Positions 28,288-37,123 of a stretch of 64,000 nt of DNA are shown here, one piece after another; the first letter of the stretch is position 1, and each line of letters opens with the position of its first letter. This DNA comes from Pseudomonas paralcaligenes (lineage in GTDB: Bacteria; Pseudomonadota; Gammaproteobacteria; Pseudomonadales; Pseudomonadaceae). A model generated the notes under the pieces. That model saw only the letters and a program-made list of their open reading frames with translations, was not told where the DNA came from and searched no databases. The DNA is taken from contig NZ_BPFX01000025.1 of NCBI RefSeq assembly GCF_019655855.1, positions 1 through 64,000 of the forward strand. Direction: 5' to 3'. A program made the translations under genes and the position numbers.

Positions 28288-29571
28288 ATGAAAGCCGTGG
28301 TATTCCATGACGTGGGCGACATCCGCCTCGACGACGTGCCCGAGCCCACGCTGCAGGCGCCCACCGACGCCATCGTCCGCATCACCGCGTCGGCCATTTG
28401 CGGCACCGACCTGCACTTCGTGCGTGGCACGGTCAGCGGCATGGCCAAGGGCACCATCCTCGGCCACGAGGGCGTCGGCATCGTCGAGGCCCTCGGCGAG
28501 GACGTGCGCAACCTGCAGGTCGGCGACCGGGTGGTGATCCCCTCGACCATCGCCTGCGGCAACTGCGCCTACTGCCGCGCCGGCTACTACGCCCAGTGCG
28601 ACGACGCCAACCCCAACGGCAAGCAGGCCGGCACGGCCTTCTTCGGCGGCCCCTCGGCCTCCGGCCCGTTCCACGGGCTGCAGGCCGAGAAAGCGCGCAT
28701 TCCCTTCGCCCACGTCGGCCTGGTGCGGCTGCCCAGCGAGATCAGCGACGACCAGGCAATCCTGCTCTCGGACATCTTCCCCACCGGCTACTTCGGCGCG
28801 GAGATGGCCGAGATCACCCCCGGTGACACCGTGGCCGTGTTCGGCTGCGGCCCGGTCGGCCAGTTCGCCATCGCCAGCGCCAAGCTGCTCGGCGCCGCCC
28901 GGGTGTTCGCCATCGACCATCTCGAAGACCGCCTGCGCATGGCCCGCCAGCAGGGCGCCGAGGTGATCGACTTCGACCGCGAGGACCCGGTGCAGACCCT
29001 GCGCCGGCTGACCAACGGCATCGGCGTGGACCGCGCCATCGACGCCGTTGGCGTGGACGCCGAGTGCCCCTGCCACGCCGCCGCGCCGCAGGTCGGCGCA
29101 TTCCGCGAGGAGATGGCCGAGGTCGCCCCCAACACCCACCCGGACGGCGCCAACTGGCACCCCGGCAAGGCGCCGAGTCAGGCCCTGCAGTGGGCCGTGG
29201 AGGCACTCGACAAGGCCGGCACGCTGTCGATCATCGGCGTCTACCCGGAGCAGGCGCGGCACTTCCCGATCGGCATGGCGATGAACAAGAACCTGACGAT
29301 CAACATGGGCAACTGCCATCACCGCAAGTACATCCCGCAGTTGATCGACCTGGTGCTCAACCGCCGTATCGACCCGGCCAAGATCCTCACCCAGGTCAAG
29401 CCGATGAGCGACGCCATCGAGGCGTTCAAGGCCTTCGACCGGCGCGACGCGGGCTGGATCAAAGTCGAGCTGCACCCGCAGATGCAGCTGGGCGTGGGCA
29501 GCGAGGAACGGATCGAGCGGCAGCCCCTGGACGACGCCATCGAGAACTCCCCAGCGCCCCGCCGGCCATGA
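28288..29571 (+). CDS. Zinc-dependent alcohol dehydrogenase (formaldehyde-dehydrogenase-like)
   Basis: 427 residues, MDR superfamily. Catalytic zinc site: ICGTDLHFVRG and GHEGVG. Structural zinc lobe: CGNCAYCRAGYYAQC. The NAD-binding Rossmann motif is VFGCGPVGQFA. The insert with HAAAPQVGAFREEMAEVAPN resembles the glutathione-independent FdhA-like subgroup. Substrate is unknown. ATG 28288 has GGAGGA upstream. It sits between the glucan operon and DUF72 gene, as I recall for P. aeruginosa. Confidence 0.88.
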   Translation: MKAVVFHDVGDIRLDDVPEPTLQAPTDAIVRITASAICGTDLHFVRGTVSGMAKGTILGHEGVGIVEALGEDVRNLQVGDRVVIPSTIACGNCAYCRAGYYAQCDDANPNGKQAGTAFFGGPSASGPFHGLQAEKARIPFAHVGLVRLPSEISDDQAILLSDIFPTGYFGAEMAEITPGDTVAVFGCGPVGQFAIASAKLLGAARVFAIDHLEDRLRMARQQGAEVIDFDREDPVQTLRRLTNGIGVDRAIDAVGVDAECPCHAAAPQVGAFREEMAEVAPNTHPDGANWHPGKAPSQALQWAVEALDKAGTLSIIGVYPEQARHFPIGMAMNKNLTINMGNCHHRKYIPQLIDLVLNRRIDPAKILTQVKPMSDAIEAFKAFDRRDAGWIKVELHPQMQLGVGSEERIERQPLDDAIENSPAPRRP

Positions 29572-29641
29572 CGGCGCCCAGGCAGCGCTGGAGAAACCCG
29601 GCAGAACGAGCGACCCCGGAGAAAAGGACCCGAGAGACTCC

Positions 29642-30541
29642 ATGAGCGATATCCGCATCGGCATTTCAGGCTGGCGCTACGCCCCCTGGCGTGGCGACTT
29701 CTACCCCAAGGGGCTGGTCCAGCGCCGGGAACTGGAGTTCGCCTCGCGGCAGGTCAATAGCATCGAGATCAACGGCTCCTTCTACGGCCTGCAGACGCCC
29801 GAGCGCTACGCCGGCTGGTACGCCGAGACGCCCGAGGACTTCGTCTTCAGCGTCAAGGCGCCGCGCTACATAACCCACGTGCTGCGCCTGCGCGAGCCGG
29901 CCCAGCCGCTGGCCAACTTCTTCGCCTCCGGGCCGCTACAGCTCAAGGACAAGCTGGGTGCCTTCCTCTGGCAGTTCCCACCCAGTTTCCGCTTCGATGC
30001 CGCGCTGTTCGGCGACTTCCTCGCCCAGTTGCCGCGCGACACCGATCAGGCCCGCGCCTGCGCCCGCCACGCCGAGGCCCGCCTGCATCGGCCCGGCTAC
30101 CTGGAAGCGGCGCCGGACGCCGCCCTGCGCCACGCCGTGGAAATCCGCCACGACAGCTTCGCCACGCCCGCCTTCGTCGAGCTGCTGCGCCGGCACCAGG
30201 TGGCCCTGGTGGTGGCGGACACCGCGGGCAAGTGGCCCTGCGCCGAGGATGTCACCGCCGACTTCCTCTACCTGCGCCTGCACGGCGACGCGGAGCTGTA
30301 CAGCAGCGGCTACACGCCCCAGGCGCTGCGCCGCTGGCAGGCGCGCATCAAGGCCTGGACCGCCGGCGCGCAGCCGGACGACGCCCGCCTGATCGACCCC
30401 GGGCACAAGCCGGCCAGGCGCCGGCGCGACCTGTACTGCTACTTCGACAACGACATGAAGGTGCGCGCGCCTTACGACGCGCGCCACCTGCTGGAAAGCC
30501 TGGGGCTGTCGCCCCGCCCACGCCAAGGAGCCCGGGCATGA
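29642..30541 (+). CDS. DUF72 (YecE-like) family protein
   Basis: 299 residues. DUF72 proteins have a TIM-barrel fold of unknown activity. Family features: [21 protein letters not shown] at the N-terminus, [47 protein letters not shown], and FLYLRLHG in the C-terminal part. The C-terminal [19 protein letters not shown] is also typical. It overlaps the next gene by 4 nt and is thus likely co-transcribed with the ybhP-clsB-ybhN-like set. Confidence 0.88.
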   Translation: MSDIRIGISGWRYAPWRGDFYPKGLVQRRELEFASRQVNSIEINGSFYGLQTPERYAGWYAETPEDFVFSVKAPRYITHVLRLREPAQPLANFFASGPLQLKDKLGAFLWQFPPSFRFDAALFGDFLAQLPRDTDQARACARHAEARLHRPGYLEAAPDAALRHAVEIRHDSFATPAFVELLRRHQVALVVADTAGKWPCAEDVTADFLYLRLHGDAELYSSGYTPQALRRWQARIKAWTAGAQPDDARLIDPGHKPARRRRDLYCYFDNDMKVRAPYDARHLLESLGLSPRPRQGARA

Positions 30542-31320
30542 GCGACTCCGTGCCGATCATGACCGTCGACAGCGCCCCCGCGGTACACCGGATCAAGGTG
30601 CTGACGATCAACACCCACAAGGGATTCACCCCGCTCAACCGGCGCTTCATCCTGCCGGAACTGCGGGTGGCGGTGCGCGCCACCGGCGCCGACCTGGTGT
30701 TCCTCCAGGAAGTGCTCGGCGCCCACCAGCGCCACGCCCGGCGCCACGACAACTGGCCGCAGACGCCGCACTACGAGTTCCTCGCCGACAGCATGTGGCC
30801 GCAGTTCGCCTATGGCCGCAACGCGGTCTACCCGGACGGCGACCACGGCAACGCGCTGATGAGCAAGTTCCCCATCAGCCACTACGAGAACTTCGACGTG
30901 TCCATCGGCGTGGTCGAGCAGCGCGGCCTGCTCCACTGCGTGCTGGACGTGCCCGGCCCGCGCCAGGTGCACGCCATCTGCGTGCACCTGGGCCTGCGCG
31001 AAGGCCATCGCCGGCAGCAGCTGGCCCTGCTCTGCGGCCTGCTGGAGCGGCTGCCGGCGGACGAGCCGGTGATCGTCGCCGGCGACTTCAACGACTGGCG
31101 CCTGCGGGCCGGCGCGATCCTCGCCGAACAGGGTCTGCACGAGGTCTTCGCCAGCCAGTTCGGCGAGCCGGCCAGGAGCTTCCCCGCCCGCTGGCCGATG
31201 CTGCGCCTGGACCGCATCTACGTGCGCAACGCCACCAGCCATGAGCCGGTGGTGCTGTCCAGTCACCCCTGGTCCCACCTTTCCGACCATGCCCCCCTGG
31301 CCGTGGAGATTCACCTATGA
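30538..31320 (+). CDS. Endonuclease/exonuclease/phosphatase family protein (YbhP-like)
   Basis: 260 residues. EEP-fold metal-dependent phosphodiesterase motifs: [15 protein letters not shown] (metal-binding Glu), [18 protein letters not shown], and [10 protein letters not shown]. It precedes a cardiolipin synthase and a YbhN-like protein, the E. coli ybhP-ybhO-ybhN arrangement, so it probably acts on a lipid-derived phosphodiester. No signal peptide is visible. Overlaps 4 nt on each side. Confidence 0.88.
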   Translation: MSDSVPIMTVDSAPAVHRIKVLTINTHKGFTPLNRRFILPELRVAVRATGADLVFLQEVLGAHQRHARRHDNWPQTPHYEFLADSMWPQFAYGRNAVYPDGDHGNALMSKFPISHYENFDVSIGVVEQRGLLHCVLDVPGPRQVHAICVHLGLREGHRRQQLALLCGLLERLPADEPVIVAGDFNDWRLRAGAILAEQGLHEVFASQFGEPARSFPARWPMLRLDRIYVRNATSHEPVVLSSHPWSHLSDHAPLAVEIHL

Positions 31321-32528
31321 GTTACGACTGGCGCGAAGGCAATCAGGTAGGGCTGCTGATCAACGGCGAGGAATACTACCCACGGGTGTTCGAGTGCATC
31401 CGCGCGGCCCGCCACGAGGTGCTGATCGAGACCTTCATCATCTACGAGGACAAGGTCGGCAACGAGCTGCAGCAGGTGCTGATCGACGCCGCCCGCCGCG
31501 GCGTGCGGGTGGAACTGACGGTGGACGGCTACGGCACCGCCGAGCTCGGCCGCGAGTACGTCGCCGCCATGACCGGCGCCGGGGTCAACATCCACGTGTT
31601 CGACCCCAGCCCGCGCCGGTTGGGCGTGCGTACCAACCTGTTCCGCCGCCTGCACCGCAAGATCGTGGTGATCGACGGCGAGCGCGCCTTCGTCGGCGGC
31701 ATCAACTACTCGGCCGACCACCTGGGCGACTTCGGTCCGATGGCCAAGCAGGACTATGCGGTGGAAGTCACCGGGCCGATCGTCGCCGACCTGCACCGCG
31801 CCAGCCTGCGCCTGATGCGCCCGGCGCTGGACGCGCCCAGCGAGGTGCGCCCGCAGACCGCCCCGGCCGGCAGCGCGCGCATGCTGCTGTCGATACGCGA
31901 CAACGAGCGCCACAGCCGGGACATCGAGACCCAGTACCTGCAGGCCATCCGCTCGGCCAGGCAACGGCTGGTGGTGGCCAACGCCTACTTCTTCCCCGGC
32001 TACCGCCTGCTGCGCGAGATGCGCAACGCGGCGCGCCGCGGCGTGCGCGTCACCCTGATCCTCCAGGGCCAGCCGGACATGCCCTGGGCCCGGGGCTTCT
32101 CGCGCATGCTCTACAACTACCTGCTGCGCGACGGGGTGGAAATCTTCGAATACTGCCAGCGGCCTCTGCACGGCAAGGTGGCGCTGGCCGACGACGAGTG
32201 GACCACGGTGGGCTCCAGCAACCTCGACCCGCTCAGCCTGGCGCTGAACCTGGAGGCCAACCTGATCATCCGCGACCGCCGCTTCAACCAGCAGCTCCAC
32301 GACCACCTGCAGGGACTGGCCGGCGACCACTGCAAGCGCATCAGCCTGGAACGCGCCATCCGTGGCTACTGGTGGCGCGCGCCGCTGATCTTCCTGTGCT
32401 TCCACTTCACCCGGCTGTTCCCGGCCATCGCCGGCTGGTTCCCGGCCCATGCCCCGCGGCTGGCGTCGCTGCACCCCGAGCCGGCGGACGCGTCGGAGAA
32501 CATCTACCCGCAGGGCAAGGCATCATGA
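31317..32528 (+). CDS. clsB: Cardiolipin synthase B (phospholipase D family)
   Basis: 403 residues with the two HKD motifs of phospholipase D enzymes: [16 protein letters not shown] and [18 protein letters not shown]. It joins phosphatidylglycerol (and possibly phosphatidylethanolamine) to make cardiolipin at the inner membrane. There is a hydrophobic C-terminal stretch ([15 protein letters not shown]). Length and motif spacing fit ClsB (YbhO), not ClsA. Overlaps neighbours by 4 nt. Confidence 0.92.
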   Translation: MSYDWREGNQVGLLINGEEYYPRVFECIRAARHEVLIETFIIYEDKVGNELQQVLIDAARRGVRVELTVDGYGTAELGREYVAAMTGAGVNIHVFDPSPRRLGVRTNLFRRLHRKIVVIDGERAFVGGINYSADHLGDFGPMAKQDYAVEVTGPIVADLHRASLRLMRPALDAPSEVRPQTAPAGSARMLLSIRDNERHSRDIETQYLQAIRSARQRLVVANAYFFPGYRLLREMRNAARRGVRVTLILQGQPDMPWARGFSRMLYNYLLRDGVEIFEYCQRPLHGKVALADDEWTTVGSSNLDPLSLALNLEANLIIRDRRFNQQLHDHLQGLAGDHCKRISLERAIRGYWWRAPLIFLCFHFTRLFPAIAGWFPAHAPRLASLHPEPADASENIYPQGKAS

Positions 32529-33508
32529 GCCAGCAGACCCAGACCAACCCCTGGCTGCGCTGGGGCAAGCGCCTGCTCACGGCGCTCTTCTTCATCCTGG
32601 TGCCGGTGCTGCTGTTCATGCTGGTGAAGAACCTCGAATGGAGCGAGGTGGTGCAGGCGCTGAAGAGCTACAGCCCGCTGATGCTGGCTGGCTGCGTGGC
32701 GATCACCGCCACCAGCTTCCTGCTGTTCAGCAGCTACGACCTGCTCGGCCGCGCCTACACCGGCCACCGCCTGCCGGCCCGGCAGATTCTGCCGCTGACC
32801 TTCGTCTGCTACGCCTTCAACCTCAACCTCAGCTCCTGGGTCGGTGCCATCGCCCTGCGCTACCGGCTGTATTCGCGGCTGGGGCTGGGCGTGGCCACCG
32901 TCACCCGCATCCTCACCTTCAGCCTGATCACCAACTGGCTGGGCTACATGATCCTCGCCGGCGGGGTGTTCTCCCTGCGCCTGGTACGCCTGCCCGAGCA
33001 ATGGGAGATCGGTGCCACCGCGCTGCAGGCGATCGGTATCGGCCTGCTGCTGGTCGCCGCCACCTACCTACTGGCGTGCCGCTTCGCCACGCGCCGTTCC
33101 TGGTCCTGGCGCGACCACGAGGTGACCCTGCCGTCGCTGAAACTGGCCCTGGCCCAGGCCGGCATGTCGATGTGCAACTGGTCGCTGTCCAGCCTGCTGG
33201 TGTTCCTGCTGCTGCCCAAGGGCGTCGACTACCCCACGGTGCTCGGCATCATGCTGGTCAGCAGCATCGCCGGGGTGGTCACCCATATCCCAGCCGGGCT
33301 CGGCGTGCTGGAGGCGGTGTTCATCGCCATGCTCCAGGACCAGGTGCCCAAGGGCGCCGTGCTGGCCGCGCTGATCGGCTACCGCGCCATCTACCTGCTG
33401 CTGCCGCTGCTGGTAGCCGTGGTGGTCTACCTGGTGCTGGAGAAACGGGCGAAGAAGCTGCGGCAGAAGTCGGAGCGCGCCGGCCGGCTGGAGTCGGAAG
33501 GCGCCTGA
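32525..33508 (+). CDS. YbhN-like integral membrane protein (LPG-synthase TM family)
   Basis: 327 residues with about eight membrane segments, UPF0104/AglD family, related to the flippase-like part of MprF. Typical motifs: FCYAFNLNLSSWVGAIALRYRLYSRLG and THIPAGLGVLEAVF. Paired with clsB as in E. coli ybhN-ybhO. It may move or regulate a lipid, but the function is not established. Confidence 0.88.
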   Translation: MSQQTQTNPWLRWGKRLLTALFFILVPVLLFMLVKNLEWSEVVQALKSYSPLMLAGCVAITATSFLLFSSYDLLGRAYTGHRLPARQILPLTFVCYAFNLNLSSWVGAIALRYRLYSRLGLGVATVTRILTFSLITNWLGYMILAGGVFSLRLVRLPEQWEIGATALQAIGIGLLLVAATYLLACRFATRRSWSWRDHEVTLPSLKLALAQAGMSMCNWSLSSLLVFLLLPKGVDYPTVLGIMLVSSIAGVVTHIPAGLGVLEAVFIAMLQDQVPKGAVLAALIGYRAIYLLLPLLVAVVVYLVLEKRAKKLRQKSERAGRLESEGA

Positions 33509-33552
33509 GTTGGTGTATAACGGCGCGCTGAACCCTCAGCGCCCGTACCGCC

Positions 33553-33873
33553 ATGCTTCTTGTCGCCAGCCGCAACGTCGCGCCCACCGCCGAGCACGCC
33601 ACCCATCACCTGTACGCCCTGCATCTGGACCGGGCGAGCGCCACGCCTTTCGTCTTCTCCGAGTCCATCGGCGGCGGCCATGGAGAACGGGGCGGCAGCA
33701 TCGCCCTGGGCCTGAGCGATCTGGAGCGCTGGGCGGGCGACTGGCGCGAGCATGTGCGCCTGGCGGGCGCGCCCCATCTGGTGGCCGTGGTCGAAGCGGC
33801 CCTCGCAACGGGCTCCCAGGCCGATCTCGTCGAACGTCTGCTCCGTGAAGCCGGCCGGGAGCGCGCATCATGA
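33553..33873 (+). CDS. Hypothetical protein coupled to a SatA-like acetyltransferase
   Basis: 106 residues, no family recognised. It is soluble, with a central GGGHGERGGS loop, and acidic-helical after residue 50. The stop overlaps the acetyltransferase start (ATGA), which argues that it is a real, co-translated gene. Possibly a partner or self-protection accessory, but nothing in the sequence shows this. Confidence 0.6.
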   Translation: MLLVASRNVAPTAEHATHHLYALHLDRASATPFVFSESIGGGHGERGGSIALGLSDLERWAGDWREHVRLAGAPHLVAVVEAALATGSQADLVERLLREAGRERAS

Positions 33874-34391
33874 TCACCATCCTCCCCGTCGAGGGCCCGG
33901 CGCCCACATTCGACCGCAGCTTCACCGTCACCGAAGAACTGCGGCTCGGTTTCCACGAAGGCGCCTTCACCTACGACATCGTGGCCGTGGAGCCCTACGA
34001 GAAGACCTACGCCGACGAAGACGAGGAAGACAGCGGCGAGCTGTTCGTCGCCTACCTGGATGGCCAGGTGGCCGGCACCCTCGTCCTGTCCGAGGCCTGG
34101 AACGGCTACGCGCTGATCGAAGACATCGCCGTCGCCCGCGACCTGCGCCGCGCCGGCGTGGCCAGCGCCCTGCTCCGCCACGCGATGGACTGGAGCCGGG
34201 CGCGCAAGCTGCCCGGCATCATGCTGGAGACCCAGCACAACAACGTGGCGGCCTGCCGCCTCTACGCACGCCACGGCTTCCGCCTCGGCGGCGTCGACCT
34301 CGACCTTTACCGCGGCCTGCCACACCAGGGCCGCCACGAGATCGCCCTGTTCTGGTACTGGCACGCGGATCGGAGCGGTTCCGCCGACTGA
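33870..34391 (+). CDS. GNAT acetyltransferase, streptothricin acetyltransferase (SatA)-like
   Basis: 173 residues. Acetyl-CoA-binding motif A is IEDIAVARDLRRAGVASALL. The C-terminal half (GIMLETQHNNVAACRLY, HGFRLGGVDLDLY, EIALFWYW) follows the SatA signature closely. SatA enzymes acetylate the beta-lysine amine of streptothricin. The residues before 60 are acidic and less conserved (YADEDEEDSGELFVAYL). Whether streptothricin is the true substrate in this organism is unproven. Confidence 0.85.
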   Translation: MITILPVEGPAPTFDRSFTVTEELRLGFHEGAFTYDIVAVEPYEKTYADEDEEDSGELFVAYLDGQVAGTLVLSEAWNGYALIEDIAVARDLRRAGVASALLRHAMDWSRARKLPGIMLETQHNNVAACRLYARHGFRLGGVDLDLYRGLPHQGRHEIALFWYWHADRSGSAD

Positions 34392-34398
34392 GCGCGGC

Positions 34399-34743
34399 CT
34401 ATTGCTCGGCTTCTTCGACGATCAGGTAACGGTCGCCCCGCAGGTACAGATGATCGCCATCCCAGCCGGTGTAGTCGCCCTGGGCGTCGGGGTCGAAGAC
34501 CGAACCGGCGGGATGTAGCCTCATCGGCCCCCGGTAGGCCAGGTCGCCCGAGGCATGGCGAATCTCTGCCTGGTACAGATCGCCGGCCTTGCTGAGGGTC
34601 ACGAACACTCCGCCGTCATGACCGCCGACCCAGAACGCTTGCTCTGCCACGGAAGCGGGCCTGGGCGGCGATTCGGGGTCGACGGCGACCTCGCAGCCGG
34701 CAACGAGCATGAGAGCCAGGATCAGGAAACAAGAAGTGCGCAT
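34399..34743 (-). CDS. Small lipoprotein of unknown function
   Basis: 114 residues. The signal peptide ends in the lipobox LVAGC (Cys17), so it is lipid-anchored; the +2 residue Glu suggests the outer membrane. The mature part is beta-rich with Gly-Asp turns (GDLYQAEIRHASGDLAYRG, GDYTGWDGDHLYLRGDRYLIVEE). ATG 34743 was chosen because the longer frame from 34839 runs back through a family-B repeat. No family recognised. Confidence 0.75.
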   Translation of the reverse strand: MRTSCFLILALMLVAGCEVAVDPESPPRPASVAEQAFWVGGHDGGVFVTLSKAGDLYQAEIRHASGDLAYRGPMRLHPAGSVFDPDAQGDYTGWDGDHLYLRGDRYLIVEEAEQ

Positions 34744-34763
34744 ATCGGGGAATCCATTCACAT

Positions 34764-34818
34764 GTAGGGTGCGCCGTGCGCACCGCGAGGCCTGCTGGTG
34801 CGCATGGCGCACCCTACG
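34764..34818. repeat. REP-like palindrome, family B
   Basis: GTAGGGTGCGCCGTGCGCACC facing GGTGCGCATGGCGCACCCTAC, located upstream of the lipoprotein gene. Confidence 0.85.
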
Positions 34819-34937
34819 AAAGCGAGGCGCCGGGCGCAACCCGGCCGACGGTTAGCCGGAAATCGCCTTGAACTCCCCCCCGCCCTTCGGTGGTCTACCC
34901 ACCGGAGGCCTTCGGGCCAGGAAACCGGAGCGGGAGC

Positions 34938-35156
34938 ATGAAGAAGTACGACTTTCTGGTCAGCTACATCCTCGACAACCAGCCGCAATCGACCACCGTG
35001 CAGGCGGACAGCCAGTCGCTTACGCCCGACCAGGCGCTGTTCTACCTGCGGTCCCTGCACAGCCAGGCGGCTGCCGGGGCCATCACCGATGTGCAGGTGG
35101 CGCGCATCGACGTGGACAAGCTGCAAGACGCTCCCGCCCATCACCTGCAGCCCTGA
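34938..35156 (+). CDS. Small hypothetical protein
   Basis: 72 residues: MKKYDFLVSYILDNQPQ, then SQSLTPDQALFYLRSLH. It looks like a compact alpha/beta domain with no signal or membrane segment. GGAGCGGGAGC precedes ATG 34938, so this start is favoured over 34890. It is followed after 3 nt by a Rossmann-fold gene and is probably co-transcribed. Confidence 0.65.
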   Translation: MKKYDFLVSYILDNQPQSTTVQADSQSLTPDQALFYLRSLHSQAAAGAITDVQVARIDVDKLQDAPAHHLQP

Positions 35157-35159
35157 GCG

Positions 35160-35771
35160 ATGAAGAACCTAGAAACCCCAGCAACCAAGCTGGCCGTCTA
35201 CGGCGCCCGGGGCAGCCTGGGCAGCGCGGTGCTGGTGGAGGCGCTGCACCGGCAGTACGAGGTCACGGCAATCGTCGATGAACTCAACGCACTGCAGGCG
35301 CGCCCCGGCCTGCGCACCAAGGGCGGCACGCCCGCCGACGCCATCGAGGTGAACCGCGCCGTGGCCGGGATGGACACCGTGGTCTGCCTGCTGGGCGAGG
35401 AACTGCCGGGTGACGCGCGGGACGATTTCCAGGTGGTGTTCAAGACCCTGCTTGCCCTGCTCGACGGCCTGGAGGTGGCCGGCGTGAAGCGCCTGCTGGT
35501 GGTCGACGACTTCGCCTGGCTGGACGAGGGCGGTGGCTCCGCCGCCGCCCCGGTACGCCACCTGCGCGAGCGGCTGATCGCCAGCCCGCTGGCCTGGACC
35601 CTGGTGGAGGCGCCCGTGCGCCCCGACGAGACGCTGGGGCCCGATGACTTCCTGCAACCGAGCGAGGCCGCCCAGGCCTTGCGCCGCTTCGCCGCGGGGC
35701 TGCTGGATGAGATGAACCTGGCGCTGCACGTTCGCGAGCGTGTGCGCATCGCAGAAGAAGGAGTCCGCTGA
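35160..35771 (+). CDS. NAD(P)-binding, NmrA/SDR-like Rossmann protein
   Basis: 203 residues. The N-terminal dinucleotide motif is GARGSLGSAVL (G-x-x-G-x-x-G) after KLAVY. Downstream MDTVVCLLG and VKRLLVVDDFAW match atypical SDR/NAD(P)H-binding proteins used as reductases or redox sensors. No YxxxK is visible. The stop overlaps the next start (TGATG). Confidence 0.75.
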   Translation: MKNLETPATKLAVYGARGSLGSAVLVEALHRQYEVTAIVDELNALQARPGLRTKGGTPADAIEVNRAVAGMDTVVCLLGEELPGDARDDFQVVFKTLLALLDGLEVAGVKRLLVVDDFAWLDEGGGSAAAPVRHLRERLIASPLAWTLVEAPVRPDETLGPDDFLQPSEAAQALRRFAAGLLDEMNLALHVRERVRIAEEGVR

Positions 35772-36010
35772 TGGGACCGGAAAGCATCATTCTGCTCATG
35801 ATCTCGGCCTGGTTTCTGGTAGCCGCCGCCATGCTCTGGGGCATGCTGCGCATCGCTCGCCGCCACGCCACCTACAGCCAGCCGCGGCCGGTGGAACGCG
35901 CGCCGGCGCCGCGCAACGCCGGCAAGCGCCGCCCGGCACAGCGGCCGAAGCTGCCGCGCCCGGTGCTGTCACCGGCGTACCGGGCCGCGCATCACTTCGC
36001 GCACCGCTGA
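35771..36010 (+). CDS. Small single-pass membrane protein
   Basis: 79 residues: one N-terminal membrane helix (ESIILLMISAWFLVAAAMLWGML), then a very basic, proline-rich cytoplasmic tail (NAGKRRPAQRPKLPRP). Coupled to the Rossmann protein by a 1-nt overlap. Function unknown. Confidence 0.6.
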   Translation: MGPESIILLMISAWFLVAAAMLWGMLRIARRHATYSQPRPVERAPAPRNAGKRRPAQRPKLPRPVLSPAYRAAHHFAHR

Positions 36011-36093
36011 CGGCCGACGAAATTCCCGGCACTCGCGGCGGGCAGCCCTGTCGAAAACGCCATTCCGAAAAGATCAACAAGGTAAGGCGATAG

Positions 36094-36483
36094 ATGAACA
36101 ACGAGAGAATCTTCCGTGAAGCCCTGCTGGCGGCCCTGGTGGAGCACGCCGCGCATCACTTCGAGGAAGCCGCCCATTGCGCCTACGTCAACGGCCTGCA
36201 GGCGCGCACCCTGCTGACCAACTCCGGGCGCACCGAGCTGTGCCTGAGCCTGACCCGGCCGAGCGACGGCGCCCCGTGCAGCTACCGCATAGCTGCCCTT
36301 GCGGAGCGCGGGCGGGTGCTGCACGAGAAGGTCTACGGCGACGAAGTGGAGCGCCGCGAGGCGTCGCTGGAGTCGATCCGCGACAGCCTGGTGGAAGACG
36401 AACTGGCGGAATTCTTCATCAGGGCCACCGCCCTGCCGCTGGGCGCGATGGCGGAACTGCCGCGGCAACAGGGCGCGGCCTGA
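36094..36483 (+). CDS. Hypothetical protein, first of a tandem paralogue pair
   Basis: 129 residues, soluble. It shares with the next gene the blocks RPSDGAPCxYRI, VLHEKxYG, ER-x-EA and ELAxFFIRxxALPL. I recognise no family. AAGGCGATAG precedes the ATG. A possible small ligand-binding or regulatory domain; nothing definite can be said. Confidence 0.7.
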   Translation: MNNERIFREALLAALVEHAAHHFEEAAHCAYVNGLQARTLLTNSGRTELCLSLTRPSDGAPCSYRIAALAERGRVLHEKVYGDEVERREASLESIRDSLVEDELAEFFIRATALPLGAMAELPRQQGAA

Positions 36484-36505
36484 CGCGCCCATGGAGATCC
36501 GAGCC

Positions 36506-36886
36506 ATGCCTGTGATCGACGACGCCACTGTCCAACCCACCCTGAGCGGCGCCCTGGACGCGGTGCAGGTGCACTTCGAGGAAGCCGTCGACTATGCGCG
36601 GCACAACGGCCTGCTGGCCGAACTGGCGCGCCAAAACGGCGAACTGGTACTGCGCCTCAAGCGGCCCAGTGATGGTGCGCCCTGCCACTACCGCATCGTT
36701 GCGCTGCCAGGCACCGCACAGGTGCTGCACGAGAAATGCTACGGCGCCGAGACCGAGCGCCTGGAGGCTGCGCCGGACTCGGTCAACCAGACCGTGGTGG
36801 AGACCGAACTGGCCAGCTTCTTCATCCGCTCCGCGGCGCTGCCGCTGGACTACATTGCCCAGCGCCACCAGCCGGGTTTCATCTAG
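36506..36886 (+). CDS. Hypothetical protein, second of a tandem paralogue pair
   Basis: 126 residues, paralogous to 36094-36483 over nearly the whole length (HFEEAVDYARHNGLLAEL against HFEEAAHCAYVNGLQARTL, then RPSDGAPCHYRIVAL and LASFFIRSAALPL). ATG 36506 follows GGAG by 9 nt; ATG 36491 has no ribosome site. The pair arose by local duplication and has diverged considerably. Confidence 0.7.
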   Translation: MPVIDDATVQPTLSGALDAVQVHFEEAVDYARHNGLLAELARQNGELVLRLKRPSDGAPCHYRIVALPGTAQVLHEKCYGAETERLEAAPDSVNQTVVETELASFFIRSAALPLDYIAQRHQPGFI

Positions 36887-36903
36887 CGGTGGTGACCGCC
36901 GCA

Positions 36904-36961
36904 GAGTGCGCAGTGGGCACCAGGAGGCCACGCATACCCGGTGCGCACGGCGCACCCTACG
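36904..36961. repeat. Degraded family-B repeat
   Basis: A poor left arm (AGAGTGCGCAGTGGGCACC) and a good right arm (GGTGCGCACGGCGCACCCTACG), in the 237-nt gap upstream of the stressosome operon. Confidence 0.7.
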
Positions 36962-37123
36962 CTGGCACGGCAGCCGATCTCGAAGAAAGGTTGAACCCAT
37001 TCAGGACCCGGCGGGTCCGTTGTGCGATCCCGATAATGGCCATCCGCCAAATCGCTGGTACGCAGCGATCGGCGGGATGCTAGTGTTCCCGCCACCTAAG
37101 CCCCTGCGACAAGGAAATCCGCG

